DNA from: Spirosoma oryzicola | Lineage (GTDB): Bacteria > Bacteroidota > Bacteroidia > Cytophagales > Spirosomataceae | Direction: 5' to 3' | Assembly (NCBI RefSeq): GCF_021233055.1 | Contig: NZ_CP089541.1 | Coordinates: 155,294-219,293, forward strand | Length of the DNA stretch: 64,000 bases | Shown: positions 28,436-37,394 of the stretch, piece after piece | Position numbering within the stretch: the first letter of the stretch is position 1 | Layout: each line of letters opens with the position of its first letter | Program-made: the position numbers and the translations under genes | The notes under the pieces: model-generated | Databases searched by the model: none | The model's input: only the letters and a program-made list of their open reading frames with translations | What the model was told of the DNA's origin: nothing

Positions 28436-31400
28436 CTAGAACTTGATGAGCTTGACCTGTTTGTGTTGCGTTGGGGTACTTACTTCCAAGAGTAATACAC
28501 CTTGACCATTGCTTACTGGTAGGCTAACCTTTTCCTTCGCTTTCACCGATTCAATAGCAACCTCATGCAGCGATTTACCCTGAAGATCGAACAACGTCAA
28601 CCGGACCGGCTGACCTTCGGCACCACTTATCTCGATCTGTGCTTCGTTGCTTACAACAGGGTTGCCCAGCACGTTAACCTCCAGCTCGGCAATCGCTTCC
28701 TGAGCGGCCATACGAGAACTTACTGGTGGCTCCTGCCCGTAGACCAATTCGCCGTTTAAGTAAGCCGTGATACGAGCGTTCGGCGCGTAGTCGCGGTTGA
28801 GCATGTACGAGTAATCGTCACCCTGGTTAAAGCCGGAGTAGTCAGCCTTGTTTATGCTGCTCTGAATCTCCCCTGAGCTGCTGCGTGGTGCCAGGTTGCC
28901 AGCCCCCGCCGTAAAGCGATATTCGAGGTAGCCCGTTGCACCCTGACGAGGACTGCTTAGCGGCACATAGCGTACCTGAACGTTACCCGAACCCAGCTGC
29001 ACATAGTTGTACTGGATGTTGAGCGGAGACGAATTTTCTACTGTCAACCAGTATCGTAATGTCAGCTGCTCGTAGGGAATGGTTCCATCGCCTTCGTTGC
29101 GCACTTGCACAAAAGGCTTGATGGTGTTGGTGTTCAACTGACCATTGTCGGGATCGCGTTGCAGAACAACAAGCTGGGTGTTGCTGGCAACCGGAGCCGG
29201 ACTCACCGAGATATTGAAGCTGGTCGTCGACGAAAGATTACCCGGATCAGTAGCCGTAATGGTTACCCCAACAACACCGCTCGTACTTGGCGTGCCCGAC
29301 AGGATGCGACTAGCCGCGTCGAAGCTCAGCCCATTCGCTGGATTCAGGCTAGCTGTGTACGTTAGCTGGTTTGGCGTTTCTACATCCGTAAACGCATTCA
29401 CCGTATACGAGAAGAAACGACCGACAATAGCTCCCTGATCGGTATTGTTACCCGGACTTGGCGCTGTGTTGGCCGGCGCTTGCATCACCGTTACGCTTAC
29501 TGTTTTAGCGACGCTTTGAGCCGGTGAGGCAGCGTCAGTGACGGTAACGGTAAACGTTTGTACACCCGCCGTCAATCCTGAAACAGTAGCCGTACTGCCG
29601 TTAACCTGAATCGTTCCTGGTCCCTGGAAGCTGTAGCTGTAGGGCGCATTGCCACCCGAAGCGTTGGCGGACAGAGTTGTCGAACCAGACGTCAGCAAGC
29701 TTGTCGGGTTGGCCGAAGCCTCCAGACTAAGCAGAGTGGGAACAACAGGTCCCTGCCCTTGTGGTTCTTCTCCCCAGACGAGTGATCCATTCAGATAAGC
29801 CGTAATGCGACTGTTTGGTGTGTAATCACGGTTGAGTGCATACGAGTAGTCATCCCCCTGGAAGAAAGAGCTGTAGTCGGCTTTATTGATATTAGTCTGG
29901 ATGTCACCCGAATTGCTGCGTGGAGCGAGACTACCCGCAGCGGCATCAAAGCGGTATTCCAGATAACCGGTAGCGCCCTGGCGGGGCTGACTCAAAGCGA
30001 CATAGCGTACGTGAACGTTGTTAGCACCGAGTTGAACGTAGCTAAATTGAGCGTTGACCGGCGACGGGTTCTCCAAAGTCAACCAGTAACGCAAGGTAAG
30101 CTGGCTGTAGGCAATGGCGTTATCACCGTCGTTTCGAAGTTGCAGATACGGCTTAATGGTGTTGGTATTAAGCTGCCCGTTGTCAGGATCGCGCTGTAAG
30201 ACTGCCAGTTGCACGGTAGGTAGCACATCGGCAGGGCTCACCGTGATGGTAAAGCTAGTACCTACGGTCAGACTTCCTGGATCAGTAGCGGTTACCGTAA
30301 CCGAATTGACGCCACTAACAGAAGGCGTGCCGCTGATGGTAGCCGGAGCCGTAAAGCTTAGTCCAGCAGGTAAGCCGCTTACTGACAGCGTCAGTTGATC
30401 TGGCGTCTCGGTATCGGTGAATACGCCCGTCAGCGAAAGGGTGTAGTTCTGGCCAACGGTTGCACTTTGCGGGGCAATTGCCTTAGCTACGGTTGGTGCG
30501 GTGTTGGGAGCCGTACCTAACGGGACAATGTCCGAACGGAACTTTTTGAAGTTGTTCTGCGCGAGGTCTTTCGCAATCGTACCGTTGTTGTAAAACACGG
30601 CGTCACCGTTATCGACCAGTAATTGAATCTGGCTCGTACTGGTCAACGGGCTGGGCACCTCGACAATCGACTCAAAACTACCGTTTGCATTCAACGACGA
30701 TAAGTCAGCGGAACGTAATAAAGGCGCATCGGCAGGGTTTCCCGTCCAGGTGTACAACCGGAAATCGTTGGGAGCCGCTCCGGCATCACCAGCAGGTCCG
30801 GCAACAATAACGTATTCGTTGTTGCTGTTTTTACGAATTTCCCGAATACCCCGGCCCCCCAGATCAACTTCTAGCGGAGCGCCAAAAGTAGCGCTACCCT
30901 GTGTGCCTCCGTTACCCGTTGGCAGCGTCATGAAGTTAGTAACAGCTACGATCAGCGCTTTTTTCCGATCCGTCGGCGGCACCTGAGGAGCCCGGAACGA
31001 AACATAAGCCGTTGCGTTATCAGGAGCCAGTTCGACACCTTCGATGTTAAAACCAGTTGGCTGTTTCGACCCGACACCTGCGGTTGCGCTGGCCGCTAGT
31101 CCGTAATAGTTAGCCCCTTTACCGTGTCCGTTATTGACATCCCAGGCAATGATATCATTACGCAGGTAATCGTACCGACCTACGTAGCTTAGCGTTGTTG
31201 CCGCACCACTGCCAGTTACATCCGTAGCAAATACCCGATTTCGGTTAGGCCGGTTGTCTCCACCATCGGCGTTACTTTCTGAACCCATCCAGAAAATGCG
31301 GTTACCCAGACGAGTAGACGCTTCCAGATCGACTTCACGCGGTACACCACCACCCGATACATCCGTAAGCCCCAGCGACGACGTAAAGTCAAACCCAGCA

Positions 31401-34400
31401 ATGGGTAATCCTGAATTCTGCCGGTTGTAAAGCCGAAGCACCTGATTCTCATCATCAGCAACCAGCATTGTATTGGCATCCACCAAAATTGCCGTCGACG
31501 CGTCACTCGTTCCGGTATGGAAACGGGTCGTAGCTGGCGTTACCGAAGCAGCAGAAGCGGCATAATTAATGACGTACGAAGCGTTATTAGTACCGTCACT
31601 GACAGTTACCGTTACTACAGCAATGCCAACTCCGGTTGGTACCAGTTTCAGATTACGGGCGGCATTTGAACCAGTAAAGGTGAGCGTTGACACCACAGAA
31701 GGATTGTTACTGCTGGCGGTCACAGTCAGATTGGCAACGGGTGTATCCGTATCGGCCAGCGTGAAATCAACACCGAGCGTAGCTGCCGGATCGGTTGGGT
31801 CATTGATGACACCGCTAACGTAACCCGGACCCGCAGCGGGCAGATTCAGATACGGTGTTGTCGAAGCCGCTACCCGAATTGTCGGAACCGCCGTTGTCGG
31901 ATTGTCATTGTCGGTAATGGTTACGCTAACCGGATTGGTAGCTATGCCATTGTAAGCTGGATCGGTGCTGCTTGTGCTGTGCAGGATCTGAGCCGTGTGC
32001 GTACCTTCCACCTGATTATCGTCAACCGCTGTTACCGTCACAGTCTGGATCACGCTATAAGAAGCAGGAGTAAACGTAAGCGTAGTCGGATTAAACGTCA
32101 GTTGAGTCCCCGGATTGATCGTCACCATAACGTCGCTAGTCGGCTGACTGTTGAGCACAATGGTATACGTGTCCGTTGCTCCACCTTCTGCTACCGACGT
32201 CGTTCCCGAAGATTCGACAACGAGCACTCGGTTGAGAGGGATATAATACCCACCTGGATTGCCCAGGTTACCCGTAGTTGCTACGTATGAGTTCTGCGCG
32301 TCGCCCACTACAGAAAGTTTGTAAGCAGCAGCGCGGTTCAGTCCCAGATTGGCCCGATCTACCCAGCCACTTACATCAGCAGTCCGAACCGAACCAGTGA
32401 TCGTCTGATCATTAAACATAAGTCGATCAATCAACGCACCGGTTGCATCGTAGATGTTTATTTCATCACTACGACCCAGGTTCTGGTTGCTGCCCCCAAT
32501 CACCTTTACCGAAGCGGGTAAATACCAGGCTGTGCGGAAAATGGCTTGGTCTGCTTCGGTGAAAACAACAGACTCCCCCGGTTGCACCACTCCGAATCCA
32601 CTCAGCGAGAACGATCCCGCCGTGCGCGAGTTATCGTCGTAGCTCCAGCCAGTCATGTCAACAGCCTTGTTTCCAACGTTGGTCAACTCAACGTATTCGC
32701 CCGGCGTTCCGTTGTACATGTACTCGGTAATGCGAATACGTCCTTCGGCGGCAGCATTGATCGACAGCGAGAAGGTTGCACTAGCGGTGTTACTAGCCGG
32801 ATCGGTAGCCGTTATTGTGAGAGTCGATACACCTGTTACAGTTGGCGTTCCGCTAATGATGCGCGTTGTCGGATCAAACGATAGCGAAGCGGGTAGTCCA
32901 CTTGCTGCGTACGTAAGCGTCTGATTTTCGGGGTCCGTAAAGGCGGGCACCGTAAAGGTAAATGCCGTACCAACCGTTGCCGTCTGATTGGCGATGGTTG
33001 AGGCAATCGGCGCTTGATCGGGATTTGATACCGTAACGCTGGCTGTCGCCACAGCGCTCTGAATGGTCGGTGACGTTGCATCACGAACAACAACCGTAAA
33101 GGTTTGAACACCTGCCGATAGCCCTGACACCGATGCGGTATTACCAGTCGATGTGATTTGGCCCGGTCCGCTAAAGCTGTACGTGTATGGCGCTGATCCA
33201 CCCGATACGGTTGCCGACAGGCTGGTTGTACTGGTTGTCAGCAGTGTTGTTGGATTTGCCGACAAGGTTACCGCCAAGGGTGCCGATGGGGATGATAACG
33301 ACAAGCCAATGATAACCGGATCGTGGTCCGACGTACGGAACTGATCGGCATTGTACAGCGAGCTAACCTGATTTGTCGTCTTAAACTCGACGTTGTAATC
33401 CAGTATATTGGGTTCGTCCGAGTTGATGTGCCACTTCTCCGCACCACTCACCTGTGACAACAGACTTGCACTACCCAACGCGTGATCCAGCGAACCGACC
33501 TGCCCGTCGAATACATACGAGTATGAGGTATTCGGTAACAGATTGGTGTAGCCACGACTGGCAAGCGTTGTCAATGGATCTTCCTGGGCGTAGGCATTCA
33601 AATCACCCAGGATCATATAGTCCGGATCGGTAGTACCCGTTGGGCGTGTGGCCAGCCAGGTAGCCAGATCCTGCGCCTGCCGGGTACGCGTACCATTTGA
33701 TTGCCCTTGTCCATCGCCCGCATCCGAATCACCCGATCCGCCAGAGCTGGACCCTTTTGATTTAAAGTGGTTCGCAACAGCGGTAAAGATGCCACCCGTT
33801 GCGTTTTCTCGGAACGTTTGCGCGAGTGGGAAGCGGCCAACGGTATTGAATGCTGAACTGCTTGTCAGCGTTGCCGCAGCACCGACCGGCGTTACCTTAG
33901 CCGGCTTATAAATCATCGCTACCGTGATTTCATCGCTGGAAATGCTGGTATTCGGGTTGATGAACGCGTACGTACCGGCACCGGCAACCGCATTCACGCC
34001 GTTCACCAAATCCTGAATGGCGCTGTTCGCTCCGTAACCGTCATTCTCCAATTCGTTCAACGCGAATACGTCAACGCCCGATTGGACAATCGCTTGGATC
34101 GTCTTGTTTCGCTGCCGGGCAAATTCAGTTTGTGAATCAGCTCCGCGAGATGTAGGGAAACCGCCACCTTGTCCGTTGCCATTGAAGTAATTCAGCAAAT
34201 TGAAACTACCTACTTTCAGCGAACCACCTACAGCTGGCGATGTGTTTGGCCGCGGATTAGTTGCTAGAAAGTTGACACCTGTTGTTGTCTGAAGTCGGTA
34301 GCCTTCCAGCCGCTCATCCAAAACGGCAACGATATTGCTTACTTCATCGCCACCCCGTAATGTGTTTGACGCACTCAATGCGTTACCTCCGCGACCAAAA

Positions 34401-36433
34401 ATAATGGGGTCTGGATTCTGTGCCGTGCTACCGTCATCGAGAATAATCCGGCGTTTTGCAATCTCACCAAGATACGCCGAGTACCCGCTAACACTGGGCG
34501 CATTAAACTGCGTATACTGATCCAGCCGCGCGTCTGTTCCTGGATTATTGCTCGAACCCGTGGCTGACAGAACGACCTGCCCGTAGCGACCTAATTGAAA
34601 ATATTCCGTTACGGTTAAATTACCGTTAGCGGCTTTGGCGTTCACGAGCATCCCTTCGTAACGTTCCAGATCAGAAACATTGGCGACCGGAAATACCACA
34701 TCGGTAACGGTGGGTAATGTTGCCGCTCCGAGGTTAAGTACGTTCGTTAGATTGGTTAATTGCGTCAGGCTACTGCTGTTGCCATTACTGGAACTGGTGA
34801 ATTCAGCTACCGTACCTGTGATGCGTACTTTGTCGCCAACGGTTCCGGTAAAGAGTCCAGCTGGATCATACACGAAAATACCTTCTGATGTAGCCGGATT
34901 GCCATCGCTGTCAGCGTCTTCTTCCTGCACGTAAAATCCATTTAGCCGGTTCGTTCCAGAAAAAAGCCGTGTTACAATCCCTTCAATTATCCGTACACCA
35001 CCAAAGGCGCTATTAAACGTAGAGCCACTTCCCTGGATGGATGAAATCCGCGTAATGGTCACACCGCCACTGACGGTGCCACTAAGGCTAACATTTGTGC
35101 TGAGCGAACCACTATTGATAGTTACTGTACCGCTGAGCGAACCAGCCGGAGCCGAAGCACTGGTGCGAACATTAAAAACGATGTCTGACTTAGTATCAGC
35201 GGGTGTAATTGACAGGCTGGCATTATAAGATGAACTGCCAGCTGTAGCGATTTCAAACCCGTTTGGCGCTGACAATCTAATTTCCTGGCCCCCCAAATTT
35301 GTCGCCGTTACGGTAAACGTCTGGGCGTTAGACGGTGTACCCTGTACAGCCGTAAAGCCGAACAAGGTAACTGGATTAACTGCTAGGGCCGGCGCATTTG
35401 CATCATTGACCTGCCCACTAACGGTAACCGGAGCAGTTAGCGTTGTATTGCTTGTGTTGGTTATAGAACCCGTAACGGCACCAACAGCGGCACCCGTTAA
35501 CCGTGCGTAGACGATGGCTGAAGTTGTCGTCGCAGGCAGCGAGAGGGTCGATGTATAATCAGTTTCTGCTGATAAGCTAATCGCAATGCCCGATGGCGCG
35601 GTTACAGTTACGGGCGCTACCAGGTTATTTGCCGTCAGCGTGTAACGTTGGGGAGCCGATGGAGTTCCCTGCGATGTGCTTAACCCGCTCAACGTTGATG
35701 GCGTAACGACGATTGATGGATCTGTAGAAAGCGAAGACCCCGTTACAGTTAGGTTATCGACCGAAATCTTTGGTCTCGACCCAGTAATATTAGCACCCGT
35801 ATTGGTTCCTCCATTGTAATAATAAAGGCGGAATCGGGCCGTAGATGCATTGCTGAATGCGGCTGATAACGGAACCGATACTGTCGCTGAACTGACTACG
35901 TTGTTGATTGCCGTAAAATCGCCCCCCAGATCAGTGAAAGTCGTTCCGTCCGTCGACCCGTATACTTTGATAGTACCGGCCCGGTTGCCCGTTTGGTTAC
36001 TGATCTGAGCTACATCAAAGCGAAGTAACTCTGCTTTCAGCCCGGTAAAGTCGACTAAAAAATCGAACCCGGTGCTCGACATGTTATCAGTCCCACCCGT
36101 TGATAAAAGAACGATGTTTCCCGATCCTTTTTGCACTCCGCCCGATGTACCGGACGAAAACGTTGATGAAGCTGTCGTTATGCGGGAGCCATTGGGAATG
36201 TTGGCGGTACCGCTGACAGCAATCGGTGCGAATCGATTCGCCCCAGAACCGCTTGTAAAGCCGTTGGCCCAGCCACTAATGCCGGAGAAGTCTTCTGTGT
36301 ACGTGAAATTGGGCTGGGAAGCCAGGGGAACGGGAGTTGGATTTGTCTGCGCCCAACTGGCGGGTTGAGTCAGCCATATGACCGACAACAGCCAGAAGAG
36401 CCGCAGGACTCTGTTTAAGAAAACGTGCTGCAT
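28436..36433 (-). CDS. Giant T9SS-secreted ExeM/NucH-type nuclease with two CBM3 modules
   Basis: I start at the ATG at 36433, which leads into a signal peptide ending PASWAQ; the protein has about 2665 residues. Rough domain order: an N-terminal adhesion-like region (40-230); repeated beta domains; an OB-fold region as in NucH/ExeM (about 460-720); an endonuclease/exonuclease/phosphatase domain (about 740-1040) with VGSFNLLNYF, ALNELEND, NHFKSKG, ILGDLNAY, SLDHAL and SDHDPV; Ig-like repeats; a lamin-tail domain (about 1230-1400); Calx-beta (1405-1510); a DUF3616-like propeller (1640-1965); two CBM3-type modules (about 2070-2220 and 2415-2565), each with LRYWLT, DDYSY and ITAYLNG; and a type A T9SS sorting domain (from 2580). 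It should digest extracellular DNA while bound to polysaccharide or the cell surface. The minus-strand -7 box TACTTTTG lies at 36515-36522. Confidence 0.88.
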   Translation of the reverse strand: MQHVFLNRVLRLFWLLSVIWLTQPASWAQTNPTPVPLASQPNFTYTEDFSGISGWANGFTSGSGANRFAPIAVSGTANIPNGSRITTASSTFSSGTSGGVQKGSGNIVLLSTGGTDNMSSTGFDFLVDFTGLKAELLRFDVAQISNQTGNRAGTIKVYGSTDGTTFTDLGGDFTAINNVVSSATVSVPLSAAFSNASTARFRLYYYNGGTNTGANITGSRPKISVDNLTVTGSSLSTDPSIVVTPSTLSGLSTSQGTPSAPQRYTLTANNLVAPVTVTAPSGIAISLSAETDYTSTLSLPATTTSAIVYARLTGAAVGAVTGSITNTSNTTLTAPVTVSGQVNDANAPALAVNPVTLFGFTAVQGTPSNAQTFTVTATNLGGQEIRLSAPNGFEIATAGSSSYNASLSITPADTKSDIVFNVRTSASAPAGSLSGTVTINSGSLSTNVSLSGTVSGGVTITRISSIQGSGSTFNSAFGGVRIIEGIVTRLFSGTNRLNGFYVQEEDADSDGNPATSEGIFVYDPAGLFTGTVGDKVRITGTVAEFTSSSNGNSSSLTQLTNLTNVLNLGAATLPTVTDVVFPVANVSDLERYEGMLVNAKAANGNLTVTEYFQLGRYGQVVLSATGSSNNPGTDARLDQYTQFNAPSVSGYSAYLGEIAKRRIILDDGSTAQNPDPIIFGRGGNALSASNTLRGGDEVSNIVAVLDERLEGYRLQTTTGVNFLATNPRPNTSPAVGGSLKVGSFNLLNYFNGNGQGGGFPTSRGADSQTEFARQRNKTIQAIVQSGVDVFALNELENDGYGANSAIQDLVNGVNAVAGAGTYAFINPNTSISSDEITVAMIYKPAKVTPVGAAATLTSSSAFNTVGRFPLAQTFRENATGGIFTAVANHFKSKGSSSGGSGDSDAGDGQGQSNGTRTRQAQDLATWLATRPTGTTDPDYMILGDLNAYAQEDPLTTLASRGYTNLLPNTSYSYVFDGQVGSLDHALGSASLLSQVSGAEKWHINSDEPNILDYNVEFKTTNQVSSLYNADQFRTSDHDPVIIGLSLSSPSAPLAVTLSANPTTLLTTSTTSLSATVSGGSAPYTYSFSGPGQITSTGNTASVSGLSAGVQTFTVVVRDATSPTIQSAVATASVTVSNPDQAPIASTIANQTATVGTAFTFTVPAFTDPENQTLTYAASGLPASLSFDPTTRIISGTPTVTGVSTLTITATDPASNTASATFSLSINAAAEGRIRITEYMYNGTPGEYVELTNVGNKAVDMTGWSYDDNSRTAGSFSLSGFGVVQPGESVVFTEADQAIFRTAWYLPASVKVIGGSNQNLGRSDEINIYDATGALIDRLMFNDQTITGSVRTADVSGWVDRANLGLNRAAAYKLSVVGDAQNSYVATTGNLGNPGGYYIPLNRVLVVESSGTTSVAEGGATDTYTIVLNSQPTSDVMVTINPGTQLTFNPTTLTFTPASYSVIQTVTVTAVDDNQVEGTHTAQILHSTSSTDPAYNGIATNPVSVTITDNDNPTTAVPTIRVAASTTPYLNLPAAGPGYVSGVINDPTDPAATLGVDFTLADTDTPVANLTVTASSNNPSVVSTLTFTGSNAARNLKLVPTGVGIAVVTVTVSDGTNNASYVINYAASAASVTPATTRFHTGTSDASTAILVDANTMLVADDENQVLRLYNRQNSGLPIAGFDFTSSLGLTDVSGGGVPREVDLEASTRLGNRIFWMGSESNADGGDNRPNRNRVFATDVTGSGAATTLSYVGRYDYLRNDIIAWDVNNGHGKGANYYGLAASATAGVGSKQPTGFNIEGVELAPDNATAYVSFRAPQVPPTDRKKALIVAVTNFMTLPTGNGGTQGSATFGAPLEVDLGGRGIREIRKNSNNEYVIVAGPAGDAGAAPNDFRLYTWTGNPADAPLLRSADLSSLNANGSFESIVEVPSPLTSTSQIQLLVDNGDAVFYNNGTIAKDLAQNNFKKFRSDIVPLGTAPNTAPTVAKAIAPQSATVGQNYTLSLTGVFTDTETPDQLTLSVSGLPAGLSFTAPATISGTPSVSGVNSVTVTATDPGSLTVGTSFTITVSPADVLPTVQLAVLQRDPDNGQLNTNTIKPYLQLRNDGDNAIAYSQLTLRYWLTLENPSPVNAQFSYVQLGANNVHVRYVALSQPRQGATGYLEYRFDAAAGSLAPRSNSGDIQTNINKADYSSFFQGDDYSYALNRDYTPNSRITAYLNGSLVWGEEPQGQGPVVPTLLSLEASANPTSLLTSGSTTLSANASGGNAPYSYSFQGPGTIQVNGSTATVSGLTAGVQTFTVTVTDAASPAQSVAKTVSVTVMQAPANTAPSPGNNTDQGAIVGRFFSYTVNAFTDVETPNQLTYTASLNPANGLSFDAASRILSGTPSTSGVVGVTITATDPGNLSSTTSFNISVSPAPVASNTQLVVLQRDPDNGQLNTNTIKPFVQVRNEGDGTIPYEQLTLRYWLTVENSSPLNIQYNYVQLGSGNVQVRYVPLSSPRQGATGYLEYRFTAGAGNLAPRSSSGEIQSSINKADYSGFNQGDDYSYMLNRDYAPNARITAYLNGELVYGQEPPVSSRMAAQEAIAELEVNVLGNPVVSNEAQIEISGAEGQPVRLTLFDLQGKSLHEVAIESVKAKEKVSLPVSNGQGVLLLEVSTPTQHKQVKLIKF

Positions 36434-36514
36434 ACTATAGTTTGGATTAGTTAGTAAAGACAAATCCGCATACGGTTAGAGACTTAGTCCGTATACGTAA
36501 TCGTCTAGTAGCAG

Positions 36515-36522
36515 CAAAAGTA
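36515..36522 (-). promoter_or_regulatory. Promoter -7 box of the giant nuclease gene
   Basis: The minus strand reads TACTTTTG (TAnnTTTG), 82 bases upstream of the chosen start at 36433. No TTG element was found at the usual spacing. Confidence 0.5.
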
Positions 36523-36824
36523 GCAGAGCTATTTATTAGACTATTAGCATTTAACAATCTGTTAATACGTTACTTACGATTGATAATGTTGCATTAACAA
36601 ACAAAGTAGATAGAGCTAGAACTATGTAGACGAAATGACCATAATCGACTAGAAAACCTAATTTTGATAAGCTCAACAGTTTCTTTTGTTCCAGTGAATT
36701 GATGTTTCAGTAACTGAACATTAAATAAATCCGTTCTTACGAATAGCTGACAAAAGCAATACTATCAGCTTCTCTGATCCGGTCCCTAGCCGTTGAGCTC
36801 TTTATACAAAAGCAGTATATGTAT

Positions 36825-36832
36825 TAACTTTG
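36825..36832 (+). promoter_or_regulatory. Promoter -7 box of the gdx gene
   Basis: TAACTTTG matches TAnnTTTG. Transcription from here would begin about 35 bases before the guanidine-II hairpins. Confidence 0.6.
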
Positions 36833-36875
36833 CATCCTCATCTATTCTTTGCTCTTGCACGGATTGATAAGGCCA

Positions 36876-36922
36876 GGAGGACGACCTCCCCCATAGCGGG
36901 AAACCGATTCGGGACGACCCGA
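36876..36922 (+). promoter_or_regulatory. Guanidine-II (mini-ykkC) riboswitch
   Basis: Two small hairpins carry identical ACGA loops closed by GG/CC: GGAGG-ACGA-CCTCC at 36876-36889 and TCGGG-ACGA-CCCGA at 36909-36922, with a 19-base linker. Paired hairpins with ACGR loops are the defining structure of the guanidine-II riboswitch, in which the loops dock to bind two guanidinium ions. It lies 20 bases before a gdx/sugE exporter gene, the standard target of this RNA class. No Shine-Dalgarno sequence is visible after P2, so the way it controls expression here is open. Confidence 0.85.
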
Positions 36923-36942
36923 CTTAAAAAACGGTAATCGTT

Positions 36943-37263
36943 ATGTCTTGGATTTATTTAGTTCTAGCCGGTTTGTTGGAAGTTGTCTGGTCTTACTCCA
37001 TGAAACTGTCGGATGGATTTACCCGACTATTGCCTTCCATTGTTACTATTCTCGCGATGATGGCCAGTTTCGGCTTGCTGGCCTTGGCGATGCGCTCTCT
37101 ACCACTGGGTACAGCCTATACAATCTGGACCGGAATTGGTGCCATTGGGGCATTCGCAGTTGGTATACTCTTCCTTGGTGAATCGTTTACCCCTACCCGC
37201 CTGCTCGCAGCCTTATTAATCGTAGCTGGACTTATTCTGCTAAAGCTTACTTCGGACCATTAG
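36943..37263 (+). CDS. gdx: SMR-family guanidinium exporter (Gdx/SugE)
   Basis: This 106-residue four-helix protein is a small multidrug resistance transporter of the SugE/Gdx branch: [20 protein letters not shown] with the essential membrane glutamate Glu13, [16 protein letters not shown] and GILFLGESF. Gdx proteins export guanidinium in exchange for protons; they work as antiparallel dimers. A guanidine-II riboswitch directly upstream makes guanidinium the expected substrate rather than quaternary ammonium compounds. It is a single-gene unit closed by the hairpin at 37300. Confidence 0.93.
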   Translation: MSWIYLVLAGLLEVVWSYSMKLSDGFTRLLPSIVTILAMMASFGLLALAMRSLPLGTAYTIWTGIGAIGAFAVGILFLGESFTPTRLLAALLIVAGLILLKLTSDH

Positions 37264-37299
37264 TGGGTTCTACAGATAAAACCTTTATCTAGAATACAA

Positions 37300-37335
37300 G
37301 TGGCTGTTGCTCAGCGTGCAATGAGCAACAGCCAC
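37300..37335. terminator. Terminator hairpin between gdx and the trehalase gene
   Basis: Perfect 14-base arms (GTGGCTGTTGCTCA at 37300-37313, complement at 37322-37335) with an eight-base loop lie between two convergent genes. Confidence 0.8.
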
Positions 37336-37394
37336 AATGATTTATCGATAAAACTTTGAGCAGCGATAGTGATTAGAGCATGTTGTTAAACCCT

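Noticed and set aside
31216..31506. Many long antisense frames inside the giant nuclease gene
   Set aside because: They arise from codon bias on the opposite strand of a repetitive coding region and have no domains.
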